Assembly (NCBI GenBank): GCA_045614225.1 | Contig: JAZLCO010000048.1 | Coordinates: forward strand, 1-64,000 | From: UBA9715 sp045614225 | Lineage (GTDB): Bacteria; Actinomycetota; Coriobacteriia; Coriobacteriales; Eggerthellaceae | DNA length: 64,000 bases | Reading direction: 5' to 3' | Shown here: positions 1 through 8,482 of the stretch, in pieces | Position numbering within the stretch: the stretch's first letter is position 1 | How the letters are laid out: every line of letters begins with the position of its first letter | Made by a program: the position numbers and the translations under genes | Notes under the pieces: generated by a model | The model's database searches: none | What the model was told of the DNA's origin: nothing | What the model saw: the letters and a program-made list of their open reading frames with translations, nothing else

Positions 1-96
1 CGAAAGTGACGGAATGGTTTAAAACTCGATGCCGCCGGTCATTCGGTGCTATGGTTCAGTCGACAAGACGAACCATGCACATGAAGGAGCGTTGTC

Positions 97-1638
97 ATGA
101 GTGACCAGAATTATTGGAACACCCCTACGGGCGAGGCTGGAAACAACGAGTCTCAATTCACAAGCTCAAATCAGCCAACGCAGGCATTCAGGTCAGGCAC
201 CACTGATACGATGCCGCCTGTTGCTGAAACGCAGTCAGCATCACGACAATCATATTCATATGGTACCCCCCAGAGTCAAGGCTACAGTTACAAGAACACG
301 ACTGCGCAGAAGACAGCCTCTCCGGGCAAAACATTCCTGTTTGCCTTCCTTGGAGCACTGCTTGCCTTCGCTCTTGCATTTGGCGGATTTGCAGCATGGC
401 AAGGCACGCAAAACTCGAACGTCATATCTAACAACACTGTGCAAAGCGATCGCACGCTTGGCTCCTCTGACCCTTCGGTCATCAACGCTATCGATGAGGG
501 TTTGACGCTACCTGAGGCGGTTGCAGCAAAAGCCTTGCCATCGGTTGCTTACATCGGCGTGTACGCTACGCAGTCGAACGCATACAGTCTCTATGGCTAC
601 AGCATGGGAGGACAATCGAGCGAGCTGCAAGAAGTTGCGCTAGGCAGCGGTGTTGTTCTAAGCGATGACGGCTACATTTTGACGAACTACCATGTTGTTG
701 AGGGGGCCGAAGCTATCAAGGTGACGATCGAAGGTGTCGAGTACGATGCGGACGTCATCGGTACTGATCCAAGCAGCGATCTCGCTGTTATCAAGGCGAA
801 GAACGCTACCGGCTTAACGCCTGCTGATATCGGCGATTCAGACAATCTCGTTGTCGGAGAATGGGTTATGACGGTCGGTTGTCCGTTCGGTCTCGAGCAA
901 TCTGTTGCAACCGGTGTGGTCTCTGCGACGTCTCGCTCCAGAATCGTCGACGACAGCCAGTACGGTTACGGCTCGGGATATGGCTCTTCTGAACCGACGC
1001 TGTATCCGAACATGATCCAAACTGATGCGGCCATCAACCCCGGAAACTCCGGTGGAGCACTCGTCGACTCCGACGGCAAGGTCATAGGTATCAATACGCT
1101 GATAGCATCCTATTCCGGAAACTACTCGGGTGTTGGTTTTGCAATCCCGATCAATTACGCAATCAACATCGCCGATCAGATCATCGACGGTAAAACGCCT
1201 ACTCATGCGAAGCTTGGTGTCTCCCTCGTCAATGTGACTTCGCAAGTTGCAAAACGCTACAATCTTGCATCTGATTACGGTGCATATGTACAGGAAGTTT
1301 CAGCAGGATCCGGTGCTGAAAGTGCAGGCATTGAAGCAGGCGATATCATCATCGCGTTTGATGGCGAGAAGGTTTCTTCGTCAACGGATCTTACGCTCGA
1401 TGTGCGTGAGCATAACCCTGGTGATACTGTCACGATTACCGTAAATCGCAATGGTGAGGAAAAGTCGTTTGACGTAACGCTCGGGTCGGACGAGCAAGAG
1501 CTTGCTGCCGTAAGTGCGCAAAGCCAGCAATCGGGTAGTGAGCAGCAAAACCCTTATGGTGGCAACGGGAACAGCAGCAACAGAGGCTACGAAGGGTATA
1601 GCTACGAGGACCTCCTGCATTTCCTCGATCTCCTATAA
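97..1638 (+). CDS. Membrane-anchored HtrA/DegP-type serine protease with PDZ domain
   Basis: Envelope quality-control protease of the trypsin-like S1C (HtrA) family, 513 aa. Residues 1-75 are polar and low-complexity and are followed by one membrane segment (about 78-100), so the catalytic part should lie outside the membrane. The catalytic triad is visible as H199 (in TNYHVV), D228 (in SSDLAV) and S318 (in NPGNSGGA). A single PDZ domain covers about 372-462, and the protein ends in a Gln/Ser/Gly/Tyr-rich tail. The start is supported by AAGGAG at about 84-89. A hairpin terminator at 1693 separates it from pyrH, so it is probably monocistronic. The family assignment is firm; the substrate and the exact paralogue (DegP, DegQ or DegS-like) cannot be told. 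Confidence 0.93.
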   Translation: MSDQNYWNTPTGEAGNNESQFTSSNQPTQAFRSGTTDTMPPVAETQSASRQSYSYGTPQSQGYSYKNTTAQKTASPGKTFLFAFLGALLAFALAFGGFAAWQGTQNSNVISNNTVQSDRTLGSSDPSVINAIDEGLTLPEAVAAKALPSVAYIGVYATQSNAYSLYGYSMGGQSSELQEVALGSGVVLSDDGYILTNYHVVEGAEAIKVTIEGVEYDADVIGTDPSSDLAVIKAKNATGLTPADIGDSDNLVVGEWVMTVGCPFGLEQSVATGVVSATSRSRIVDDSQYGYGSGYGSSEPTLYPNMIQTDAAINPGNSGGALVDSDGKVIGINTLIASYSGNYSGVGFAIPINYAINIADQIIDGKTPTHAKLGVSLVNVTSQVAKRYNLASDYGAYVQEVSAGSGAESAGIEAGDIIIAFDGEKVSSSTDLTLDVREHNPGDTVTITVNRNGEEKSFDVTLGSDEQELAAVSAQSQQSGSEQQNPYGGNGNSSNRGYEGYSYEDLLHFLDLL

Positions 1639-1692
1639 GGTGATGACTTGAGCATCGAGCAGCTTAAATATCTGCTCTAATATGACGAACTG

Positions 1693-1718
1693 AAGCCCCG
1701 TTTTCACAGACGGGGCTT
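1693..1718 (+). terminator. Rho-independent terminator after the HtrA-type protease gene
   Basis: Nine-bp perfect stem AAGCCCCGT / ACGGGGCTT with an 8-nt loop, followed by TTCTTTT. It lies 55 bp after the protease stop codon and before pyrH. Confidence 0.88.
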
Positions 1719-1772
1719 TTCTTTTCAGGTAATATTGTTCGTGGTTCAAAACGAGCGAACAGGAGGAAGTCC

Positions 1773-2489
1773 ATGCTCGACGACTACAAGTACAAACGCG
1801 TTCTTTTGAAAATCTCCGGCGAGGCCCTTGCAGGTGATCAGGGATATGGCATCGACCCTAAGGTCGTTGACGATCTTGCTGAAGAGATCCTTCCCATCGT
1901 CAAAGATGGCGTGCAGCTCGCCGTCGTAGTTGGTGGTGGCAACATCTTCCGTGGACTCGCAGGTTCTGCTGAAGGTATGGATCGCGCTCAGGCTGACTAC
2001 ATCGGCATGCTGGCAACAGTGATGAATGCCTTGGCTCTGCAAGACGCATTTGAGCGTCATGGCATTTTCAGCCGCGTGCAATCGGCCATCAACATGCAAG
2101 AGGTTTCCGAGCCCTACATCAGGCGTCGAGCGATGCGCCATCTTGACAAGGGCCGTGTGGTCATCCTCGCTGCGGGTACCGGCAACCCGTATTTCACGAC
2201 CGACACCACGGCTGCACTCAGGGCCTGCGAGCTCGATGTCGATTGTCTCATGAAAGCCACTAAGGTCGATGGCGTTTACGATAGCGATCCTGTCACCAAC
2301 CCCGATGCTAAGAAGTTCGATCGCATCAGCTACATGGAGGTCCTCAACAGAGGCCTTCACGTCATGGATGCCACTGCAACGTCGCTTTGCATGGACAATG
2401 ACATGCCGATGATTGTTTTCGACCTCACAACTTCGGGCAATATTTCACGTGCTCTCAAGGGCGAAAGCGTCGGTACAACGGTAGAATAG
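1773..2489 (+). CDS. pyrH: Uridylate kinase (UMP kinase)
   Basis: Phosphorylates UMP to UDP with ATP in pyrimidine nucleotide synthesis; a cytoplasmic, usually hexameric enzyme of the amino-acid kinase fold. 238 aa is the normal length. The N-terminal LLKISGEAL (11-19) and the VVGGGNIFRG phosphate-binding segment are typical. The start follows a strong GGAGGAAG. It opens the run pyrH-frr-uppS-cdsA-dxr. The rpsB-tsf pair that precedes pyrH in many bacteria is absent here; a protease gene and a terminator lie upstream instead, so this gene should have its own promoter in the 1719-1772 gap. Confidence 0.97.
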   Translation: MLDDYKYKRVLLKISGEALAGDQGYGIDPKVVDDLAEEILPIVKDGVQLAVVVGGGNIFRGLAGSAEGMDRAQADYIGMLATVMNALALQDAFERHGIFSRVQSAINMQEVSEPYIRRRAMRHLDKGRVVILAAGTGNPYFTTDTTAALRACELDVDCLMKATKVDGVYDSDPVTNPDAKKFDRISYMEVLNRGLHVMDATATSLCMDNDMPMIVFDLTTSGNISRALKGESVGTTVE

Positions 2490-2535
2490 GGAAGATTGGT
2501 CATCATTATTGATGGAATCATAGAAGGGGATAGAA

Positions 2536-3096
2536 ATGGATGTCGATGAGATTCTGCTCACTGCAGAAGAGAAGATGGGCAATGCCGTAGAGGCTTTGGG
2601 CAACGCCTTTGGAAGTGTTCGCACAGGACGCGCAAACGCGCGTGTTCTTGACCGAATCAAGGTCGATTACTACGGTGCAGCGACGCCTATCAACCAGCTT
2701 GCCGGCATCAAGACGCCTGATGCGCGATTGCTCGTCATCGAGCCGTGGGACAAAAGCTCTTTGAAGGCCATCGAGAAGGCGATCATGGAAAGCGACCTTG
2801 GCGTCACACCTTCGAATGATGGCATGTGCATCCGCCTGCCGTTCCCCGCGCTCACCGAGGAACGTCGTCGCGAGCTCGTCAAGCAATGCAAGGGCTATGC
2901 CGAGGATGCGCGCGTTTCCGTCAGAAATGCACGTCGCGACGCAAATTCTCAGCTTGGCAAAGCCGAGAAAGCTGGCGATATCACCGAAGACGATCAGCGT
3001 GATGGCGAAAACGATGTCCAAAAGCTCACGGACAAGTACATCAAGAAGATTGATGAGATGTTCAAGAAAAAAGAAGCCGAGGTAATGGAGATCTAG
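2536..3096 (+). CDS. frr: Ribosome recycling factor
   Basis: Works with EF-G to split the post-termination ribosome. The 186-aa length and the motifs VRTGRANARVLDRI (about 28-41), PLNQ-like PINQLAGI and EERRRELVK are characteristic. It follows pyrH after 46 bp and is itself followed by uppS after 9 bp, the usual pyrH-frr-uppS order. RBS AAGGGG precedes the ATG. Nothing unusual is seen. Confidence 0.97.
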   Translation: MDVDEILLTAEEKMGNAVEALGNAFGSVRTGRANARVLDRIKVDYYGAATPINQLAGIKTPDARLLVIEPWDKSSLKAIEKAIMESDLGVTPSNDGMCIRLPFPALTEERRRELVKQCKGYAEDARVSVRNARRDANSQLGKAEKAGDITEDDQRDGENDVQKLTDKYIKKIDEMFKKKEAEVMEI

Positions 3097-3105
3097 GTTC
3101 GGTCC

Positions 3106-3873
3106 ATGTTCCATAAACCGATCGACGAAATATTTCCCAACCCGCCGGAAGGGCTCGAAAGGGCCCTTCTTGATGAAACGCGCATCCCAAAGCACGTTGC
3201 CGTCATCATGGATGGAAACGGGCGTTGGGCGAAAAAACGTGCGCTCAACCGCTTGAAGGGCCATAAAGCTGGCATAGAAGCTGTTCGTGAAACAATTCGC
3301 GCAGCAAGCGATTCAGGTGTCGAGTTCCTCACCATCTATTCGTTCTCGACCGAGAACTGGAAACGACCTGATGAAGAAGTCGAAGGCTTGATGAACCTGT
3401 TCGCAAAGACCATGCTGGCAGAAGTTGACGGGCTTCATGAAGAGCATGTTCGCGTGATGACCATTGGCGACATTTCGCGTTTGCCAAAAGAGACGCGCGA
3501 TGCGTTCGATGACGCGTGGAAAAAAACGAAAGACAATGATGGAATGACGTTGCTCGTTGCGGTCAACTACGGGTCTCGTCAGGAAATCCTCCACGCCGTG
3601 CAGCAGATAGTCGACGAGGCTCGGGAAACAGGCGTTGTGCCACAGATTGACGAAGCGCTCTTCGAGCGTGGTTTGTATACTGCGGGCATTCCTGATCCAG
3701 AGCTTCTCATCCGCACGTCGGGGGAGATGCGCATCTCGAATTTCCTTCTATGGCAGCTCGCATATACCGAAATATATGTCACTGATGTGCTTTGGCCTGA
3801 TTTCAATAGATACGAGTTCTTGCGTGCATTGCTGAACTATCAAGGACGCGATAGAAGGTTCGGGGCGGTGTAG
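3106..3873 (+). CDS. uppS: Isoprenyl transferase (undecaprenyl pyrophosphate synthase)
   Basis: Cis-prenyltransferase that elongates farnesyl diphosphate with IPP to the C55 lipid carrier for peptidoglycan. The signature VAVIMDGNGRW (31-41) includes the catalytic D36. YSFSTENW and the C-terminal RTSGEMRISNFLLWQ motif are present. 255 aa is normal. It is followed by cdsA after 2 bp, so the two are probably translationally coupled. The product chain length (C55 or shorter) cannot be read from the sequence. Confidence 0.95.
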   Translation: MFHKPIDEIFPNPPEGLERALLDETRIPKHVAVIMDGNGRWAKKRALNRLKGHKAGIEAVRETIRAASDSGVEFLTIYSFSTENWKRPDEEVEGLMNLFAKTMLAEVDGLHEEHVRVMTIGDISRLPKETRDAFDDAWKKTKDNDGMTLLVAVNYGSRQEILHAVQQIVDEARETGVVPQIDEALFERGLYTAGIPDPELLIRTSGEMRISNFLLWQLAYTEIYVTDVLWPDFNRYEFLRALLNYQGRDRRFGAV

Positions 3874-3875
3874 AC

Positions 3876-4820
3876 ATGTCCGAACTTTCCCCGGCTCCTA
3901 AGCGAACTACGCGTACGGGCAAGCCAAAGCCCAATTCCGGCCAGAAGGCGCAACGCGTCAAGGAGAAGGCGTACGAGAAAACGCCTGAACGGTTCAAGAA
4001 CCCGAGCAGCTTCCAAGTACGTTTGCGCACAGGTGTGATCTATATCACGCTCAACATCGCGGCTATTCTCATAAGCGATGTCACAACGATGATTATCCTT
4101 GCTTTGACATCTGCCATCTGCGCCGGCGAGTTTTACTACATGCTTCGTTCCGATGCGAAAATGCCGAACGAGTTCATTGGAAGCGTCGCGTCAGCAGCCT
4201 ATCCGGTGTTTGCGTTCTTCCTTGGAGTTAACGGCATAATCATGGTCACATTCCTCTTCACGCTTGCATTGACGTGCTGGTACGTGTACTGGCTCCGTGC
4301 TCGGATATCGGATGTGGGCGTGTGCATGTTCGGCGCTCTCTATATCGGCATGCAGCTCACCGGGCTTCTGTTCATTCGCATGTCGATTGACGGGATTTGG
4401 GGCGGCGTTCTCGTGCTTGTCATATTCGCAAGCATTTGGTTCAACGACGCAGGGGCATATGTGTTCGGGTCGAAATTCGGAAAGCATAAACTTGCTCCAC
4501 GAACATCTCCGAACAAGAGCTGGGAAGGGTTCATTGCCGGTCTGGTCGTCTCCATGGCGTTCTGGTGCATCCTCCTTGCGATTCCTGGTGTGAATATCAC
4601 GGTTTGGCAATGCCTGCTTTTCGGCTTGATTTGCGGTTTGACGAGTGTGTTGGGCGATCTGTGCGAAAGCCGAATCAAGCGTTCGGTGGGGTTCAAAGAT
4701 TCCGGCACCATAATGCCAGGACATGGTGGACTGTTCGATCGATGCGACTCGCTCATGCCCACGTCAGTGGCTGCAGCGATTCTGCTGTTCACGTTCGGTT
4801 GCTTACCGCTCCCGTTCTAA
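3876..4820 (+). CDS. cdsA: Phosphatidate cytidylyltransferase (CDP-diacylglycerol synthase)
   Basis: Integral membrane enzyme making CDP-diacylglycerol from phosphatidic acid and CTP, the precursor of anionic phospholipids. The family signature sits near the C terminus: GFKDSGTIMPGHGGLFDRCDS, with PNKSWEGFIAG about 50 residues earlier. Several hydrophobic segments follow residue 50. The first ~48 residues are an unusually basic, proline- and lysine-rich cytoplasmic extension. 314 aa. It lies 2 bp after uppS and about 50 bp before dxr, within one apparent transcription unit. Confidence 0.94.
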   Translation: MSELSPAPKRTTRTGKPKPNSGQKAQRVKEKAYEKTPERFKNPSSFQVRLRTGVIYITLNIAAILISDVTTMIILALTSAICAGEFYYMLRSDAKMPNEFIGSVASAAYPVFAFFLGVNGIIMVTFLFTLALTCWYVYWLRARISDVGVCMFGALYIGMQLTGLLFIRMSIDGIWGGVLVLVIFASIWFNDAGAYVFGSKFGKHKLAPRTSPNKSWEGFIAGLVVSMAFWCILLAIPGVNITVWQCLLFGLICGLTSVLGDLCESRIKRSVGFKDSGTIMPGHGGLFDRCDSLMPTSVAAAILLFTFGCLPLPF

Positions 4821-4872
4821 AGGGTGTTTTGAAGAACGCTCAATCACAACTAACAGTGTGAGGAAGTGCTGT

Positions 4873-6048
4873 ATGAGAAGAATTGCCGTTCTCGGATCAA
4901 CCGGTTCCATTGGTACACAGACGCTTGACGTTGCGCGCAGACATCCTGACAAGATTGAAATCGTTGCTCTTTCAGCTGGCAGACGCGCGCATGAAGCGTT
5001 CGAGCAGGCCAAAGAATTCAATGTGAGGACAATTGCGCTCGGCAAAGAACCTGATTGCGAAATCCCTAACGAAATAGAAGTATCTGTCGGCCCGAACGCT
5101 GTTGCAGATCTCGTCAGCCTCGATGAGGTCGATGTTGTCGTGAACGCGCTCGTCGGTGCAGCAGGGCTACGTGCGAGCTACGAGACGCTCAAAGCTGGGA
5201 AGGTACTTGCTCTCGCCAACAAGGAGTCGCTCGTTGTCGGCGGTGACTTGATAATGCCGCTCGCTGCAAAAGTTGACGCACAGAGACGCGAAACAGGTCT
5301 TGCGCCTGAGACAGGTCCTGCAGGCGCGTTGATGCCTATCGATTCTGAACACGGCGCCATCTACCAGTGCCTTATCGGTGAGGAGCATCGAGAAGTCGAG
5401 CGACTATGGGTGACGGCCTCTGGTGGTCCTTTTAGAGGCAAAAAGCGCGGTGATCTGAAAGACATTACTGCCAAGGAGGCGCTCGCTCATCCCACTTGGA
5501 ATATGGGCCCCAAGATCACCATCGACTCCTCGACGCTGATGAACAAAGGTCTTGAGGTTATCGAAGCGCATCATCTCTTCGATATGCCGTATGACAAGAT
5601 CAGTGTCGTCGTGCAACCGCAAAGCGCTATCCATTCCATGGTCGAATTCTCTGACGGAAGCGTGAAGGCCCATCTCGGCACAACTGACATGCGTATACCA
5701 ATCCAGTATGCGCTCAGTTATCCCGAGCGCTGGGATGCTCCTGTAGAGCCACTCGATTTCACAAAGCTCGGCTCGCTTGAGTTTGCAGAGCCAGATACCG
5801 AAACGTTCAAATGTCTCGCCCTTGCCCGGGCAGCTGGTATGCAAGGCGGCACGCTTCCTTGCGTCATGAATGCGGCAAATGAGATTGCGGTAGCCGCCTT
5901 CCTTGCAGGAGAGGGCACATACCTCGGCATCGCTGAATGTGTCGAAGCCGTAATGAACATGCATGATGTTCAGAGCGTAGAAAGTATCGATCAACTGCTT
6001 GAAATCGATACTTGGGCACGTGATCAGGCAAAGTCAAACATCAGATAA
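4873..6048 (+). CDS. dxr: 1-deoxy-D-xylulose 5-phosphate reductoisomerase
   Basis: Second enzyme of the MEP isoprenoid pathway: NADPH-dependent conversion of DXP to MEP. The NADP-binding GSTGSIGTQTLDV begins at residue 8, and the metal/substrate segment PIDSEHGAIYQCL is present. The start was chosen at 4873 (RBS AGGAAG, protein beginning MRRIAVLGS); the frame is open further upstream, but that part overlaps cdsA and lacks homology-like features. About 15 extra residues (roughly KVDAQRRETGLAPETGPA) lie just before the SEH metal site compared with the E. coli enzyme as I remember it. 391 aa. ispG, a later step of the same pathway, is two genes downstream. Confidence 0.95.
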   Translation: MRRIAVLGSTGSIGTQTLDVARRHPDKIEIVALSAGRRAHEAFEQAKEFNVRTIALGKEPDCEIPNEIEVSVGPNAVADLVSLDEVDVVVNALVGAAGLRASYETLKAGKVLALANKESLVVGGDLIMPLAAKVDAQRRETGLAPETGPAGALMPIDSEHGAIYQCLIGEEHREVERLWVTASGGPFRGKKRGDLKDITAKEALAHPTWNMGPKITIDSSTLMNKGLEVIEAHHLFDMPYDKISVVVQPQSAIHSMVEFSDGSVKAHLGTTDMRIPIQYALSYPERWDAPVEPLDFTKLGSLEFAEPDTETFKCLALARAAGMQGGTLPCVMNAANEIAVAAFLAGEGTYLGIAECVEAVMNMHDVQSVESIDQLLEIDTWARDQAKSNIR

Positions 6049-6129
6049 AAGCTGAAACGAATTATTTAACCACTCTACAAAAATAGCCAAAAAGGTCATA
6101 TGGTCGCTGTGCGCGTTTGTCTACCGTTT

Positions 6130-6165
6130 AGTTACGTGAGCTGTAAGCCGATATAATAGGTTTCA
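6130..6165 (+). promoter_or_regulatory. Promoter of rseP, apparently giving a leaderless mRNA
   Basis: A perfect -10 box TATAAT at 6152-6157 ends 7 nt before the ATG at 6165. Transcription should therefore start at or next to the start codon. The -35 region is weak. Only a poor SD candidate (TAGG) lies between the -10 and the ATG. Confidence 0.6.
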
Positions 6166-7274
6166 TGGATATTCTCATCATGATACTTGCAGCCACCATT
6201 GTGCTCGGCTTCCTCGTCTTTATTCACGAGGGAGGCCATTTCGTCGCTGCGCGTGCGTTCGGTGTGAGGGTCACAGAATTCATGCTCGGCCTGCCAGGGC
6301 CGTGCATCGGGGTACAGCATGGCGAGACAAAATTCGGCGTCACTGCCATACCGCTTGGCGGTTACGCACGTGTTTGCGGCATGGAGCCGGGTGAGATGAG
6401 CCCTCATCTGCGATCTGCGATGTCAAGCGTTTACGAGCGCGGCATGGCCATCATGGAAGATGTTGCCGCCGACTGCGGAATCACCGATGACGAGGCTTAC
6501 GAAGCTCTCGAAGAGCTTGTCGAATGGGGTACAATCGCTGGCCCTAAAAAGACTGACGAGTACAACGTGTATCGCACACCGGAGCGAAAGCCGACGCGCA
6601 TGCAGGAGAAGCGTGCAGCTCGCCGCGGCATCGTTCTACAACATGGAGTTGAGGGTGAGCCCCGACCGCTCGACGATGCCCAAGAGTTCTTCATGAACGA
6701 ATATCGTCAACAGTACCGGTCACTTCCATTCTGGAAGCGCACGGTCATTCTCCTTGCTGGCCCTGGAATTAATCTCCTGTTTGCCATCCTTGCGTTTGTC
6801 CTCATCTACTCAGTTCTCGGATTTGATTACCAGAACACGCAGACCGGCGAGATTACGCATGTAACCGTGCCGCCGCTTCGCGCACTTGAAGCAGGCTTTA
6901 TGTACATCGGCATGGTCGTACAAGCTGTCGTCGGATTGTTCAACCCTCAGACCGCCGCTGAGACGGTTGCCAACTCCACATCAGTGGTCGGCATCGCGGT
7001 CATGTCGAAGTCGGCATTCGAGGCGGGGTTCACAAACGCGCTCATGTTTACGTCGATGCTTTCCGTCTCTCTCGGCATCATGAATCTCCTTCCCATCCCA
7101 CCGCTTGATGGGGGGCGCTTCGTTGTCGAGGTTTACCAACGCATTCGTCGGAAGGTCATCTCTATCCGCGCGATGAACTACCTATCCTTTGCCGGAGTCG
7201 CTTTGTTCACCTTGTTCTTCATTGTCATGATGAACCAGGACATCCAGCGTTTCATCTTTGGCAACTGGAGCTGA
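6165..7274 (+). CDS. rseP: RseP-type site-2 zinc metalloprotease, PDZ-less, with inserted cytoplasmic domain
   Basis: Membrane-embedded S2P protease that cuts transmembrane substrates such as anti-sigma factors. Zinc motif HEGGH is at residues 21-25 in the first membrane segment, and the second active-site motif LLPIPPLDGG is at 308-317. The dxr-rseP-ispG order is the classical one. Two departures from the usual plan are visible. Only about 20 residues (221-241) separate the second membrane segment from the next hydrophobic stretch, where a PDZ domain normally sits. And about 100 extra residues (83-182) are inserted between the GGYARVCGMEPGE strand and the SLPFWKRTVILLAGP membrane entry. Residues 93-138 of the insert look helical with a beta wing. 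The catalytic core is intact, so it is probably active. Confidence 0.9.
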   Translation: MDILIMILAATIVLGFLVFIHEGGHFVAARAFGVRVTEFMLGLPGPCIGVQHGETKFGVTAIPLGGYARVCGMEPGEMSPHLRSAMSSVYERGMAIMEDVAADCGITDDEAYEALEELVEWGTIAGPKKTDEYNVYRTPERKPTRMQEKRAARRGIVLQHGVEGEPRPLDDAQEFFMNEYRQQYRSLPFWKRTVILLAGPGINLLFAILAFVLIYSVLGFDYQNTQTGEITHVTVPPLRALEAGFMYIGMVVQAVVGLFNPQTAAETVANSTSVVGIAVMSKSAFEAGFTNALMFTSMLSVSLGIMNLLPIPPLDGGRFVVEVYQRIRRKVISIRAMNYLSFAGVALFTLFFIVMMNQDIQRFIFGNWS

Positions 7275-7366
7275 TCTTTTCTCATACGAAGAAACAATCA
7301 AAAGAGACTGACCCTCTTCGTGTCCTCCGTTTGCCGTACAATCGAACCATCGAGAACGGGGGAGTT

Positions 7367-8422
7367 ATGAAACCGAACGAGAGCACACATCAAGTCATGG
7401 TTGGCAACGTGTCAGTTGGCGGAGGAGCGCCAGTCGCGGTGCAGTCGATGCTCAATGCCCAAGCTGACAGCGCTGACGCGAATCTTGCGCAAATTGAGAC
7501 GCTCGCCGAGGCTGGATGCGAAATTGTTCGCATGGCGATTCCAAGGCGCGATTGTCTTGATGCATTCGAGGCGGTCTGTTCCAAGTCTCCCTTGCCCGTG
7601 GTGGCAGATATTCATTTCGATCCCGTCATAGCAATTGAGGCTGCTCGTCGTGGAGCAGCAAAACTGCGCGTCAACCCCGGAAACATCGGCGGGCTTGACG
7701 CAACCGTTCCCGTGCTCGACGCTGCACGGGAAGCTGGAATCCCCATCCGCATTGGTGTTAATGCAGGATCCCTTGACCAAGAGCTGGCAAGCAGGGAAGA
7801 CCTAACGCTTCCTGAGAAGCTTGCTGAGTCGGCGGCGCAATATGCCATCTTCTGCGAGCAAAATGGTTTTAACGACCTCGTTGTTTCTGCAAAAGCGCAC
7901 GATGTCATGACGACAGTGAACACCTATAGAATACTTTCCAAGCGTGTTCCTCATATCCCTCTGCACATCGGCATCACAGAAGCTGGCACGCAATTCCAGG
8001 GTATCGTGAAATCCGCTTCTGGCCTTGGCATTCTTCTTGAGGAAGGAATCGGTGACACGATGCGCATCTCTCTCACCGACGATCCTGTTGTGGAAGTGCG
8101 TGCGTGTTGGACTCTTCTATCGTCGCTTGATTTGCGTAGGCGTGGGCCTGAAATGATCAGCTGCCCGACATGCGGCCGCTGCCAGGTCAACCTCATTGAG
8201 TTGGCTCAAGATGTTGAAAAGCGCCTTCAGTCTGTCAAGACTCCCATTAAGGTAGCTGTTATGGGATGCGTAGTGAACGGCCCCGGAGAAGCCCGGGATG
8301 CCGATATCGGTGTTGCATGCGGAAAAGGCTCTGGGGCGGTTTTCGTTCGAGGGGAAGTCGTGCGTAAAGTATCCGAAAACGATATCGTGGATGCATTGAT
8401 GGAAGAGATTGATAAGATGTAA
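7367..8422 (+). CDS. ispG: 4-hydroxy-3-methylbut-2-en-1-yl diphosphate synthase (GcpE)
   Basis: [4Fe-4S] enzyme of the MEP pathway converting MEcPP to HMBPP. The cluster ligands are visible: C266 and C269 (in SCPTCGRC), C301 (in MGCVVNGPGE) and E308. 351 aa is the short bacterial form. The start was set at 7367, behind GGGGGAG; an upstream TTG at 7331 would add 12 atypical residues. A TACAAT at 7337-7342 could be its own -10 box, with a leader of about 20 nt. Together with dxr it shows isoprenoids are made by the MEP route. Confidence 0.96.
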   Translation: MKPNESTHQVMVGNVSVGGGAPVAVQSMLNAQADSADANLAQIETLAEAGCEIVRMAIPRRDCLDAFEAVCSKSPLPVVADIHFDPVIAIEAARRGAAKLRVNPGNIGGLDATVPVLDAAREAGIPIRIGVNAGSLDQELASREDLTLPEKLAESAAQYAIFCEQNGFNDLVVSAKAHDVMTTVNTYRILSKRVPHIPLHIGITEAGTQFQGIVKSASGLGILLEEGIGDTMRISLTDDPVVEVRACWTLLSSLDLRRRGPEMISCPTCGRCQVNLIELAQDVEKRLQSVKTPIKVAVMGCVVNGPGEARDADIGVACGKGSGAVFVRGEVVRKVSENDIVDALMEEIDKM

Positions 8423-8482
8423 CAACCAAAAAGGACCGATCCTATTTGGTCAATGCTGTTATTTGTGGAGGAGTACTAAATT

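Noticed and set aside
1..96. End of an upstream gene
   Set aside because: No convincing coding frame in the first 96 bases; apart from the RBS of the protease gene nothing could be supported.
4723..4872. Longer dxr start upstream of 4873
   Set aside because: The extra codons overlap cdsA out of frame and lack an RBS; the family N terminus begins at 4873.
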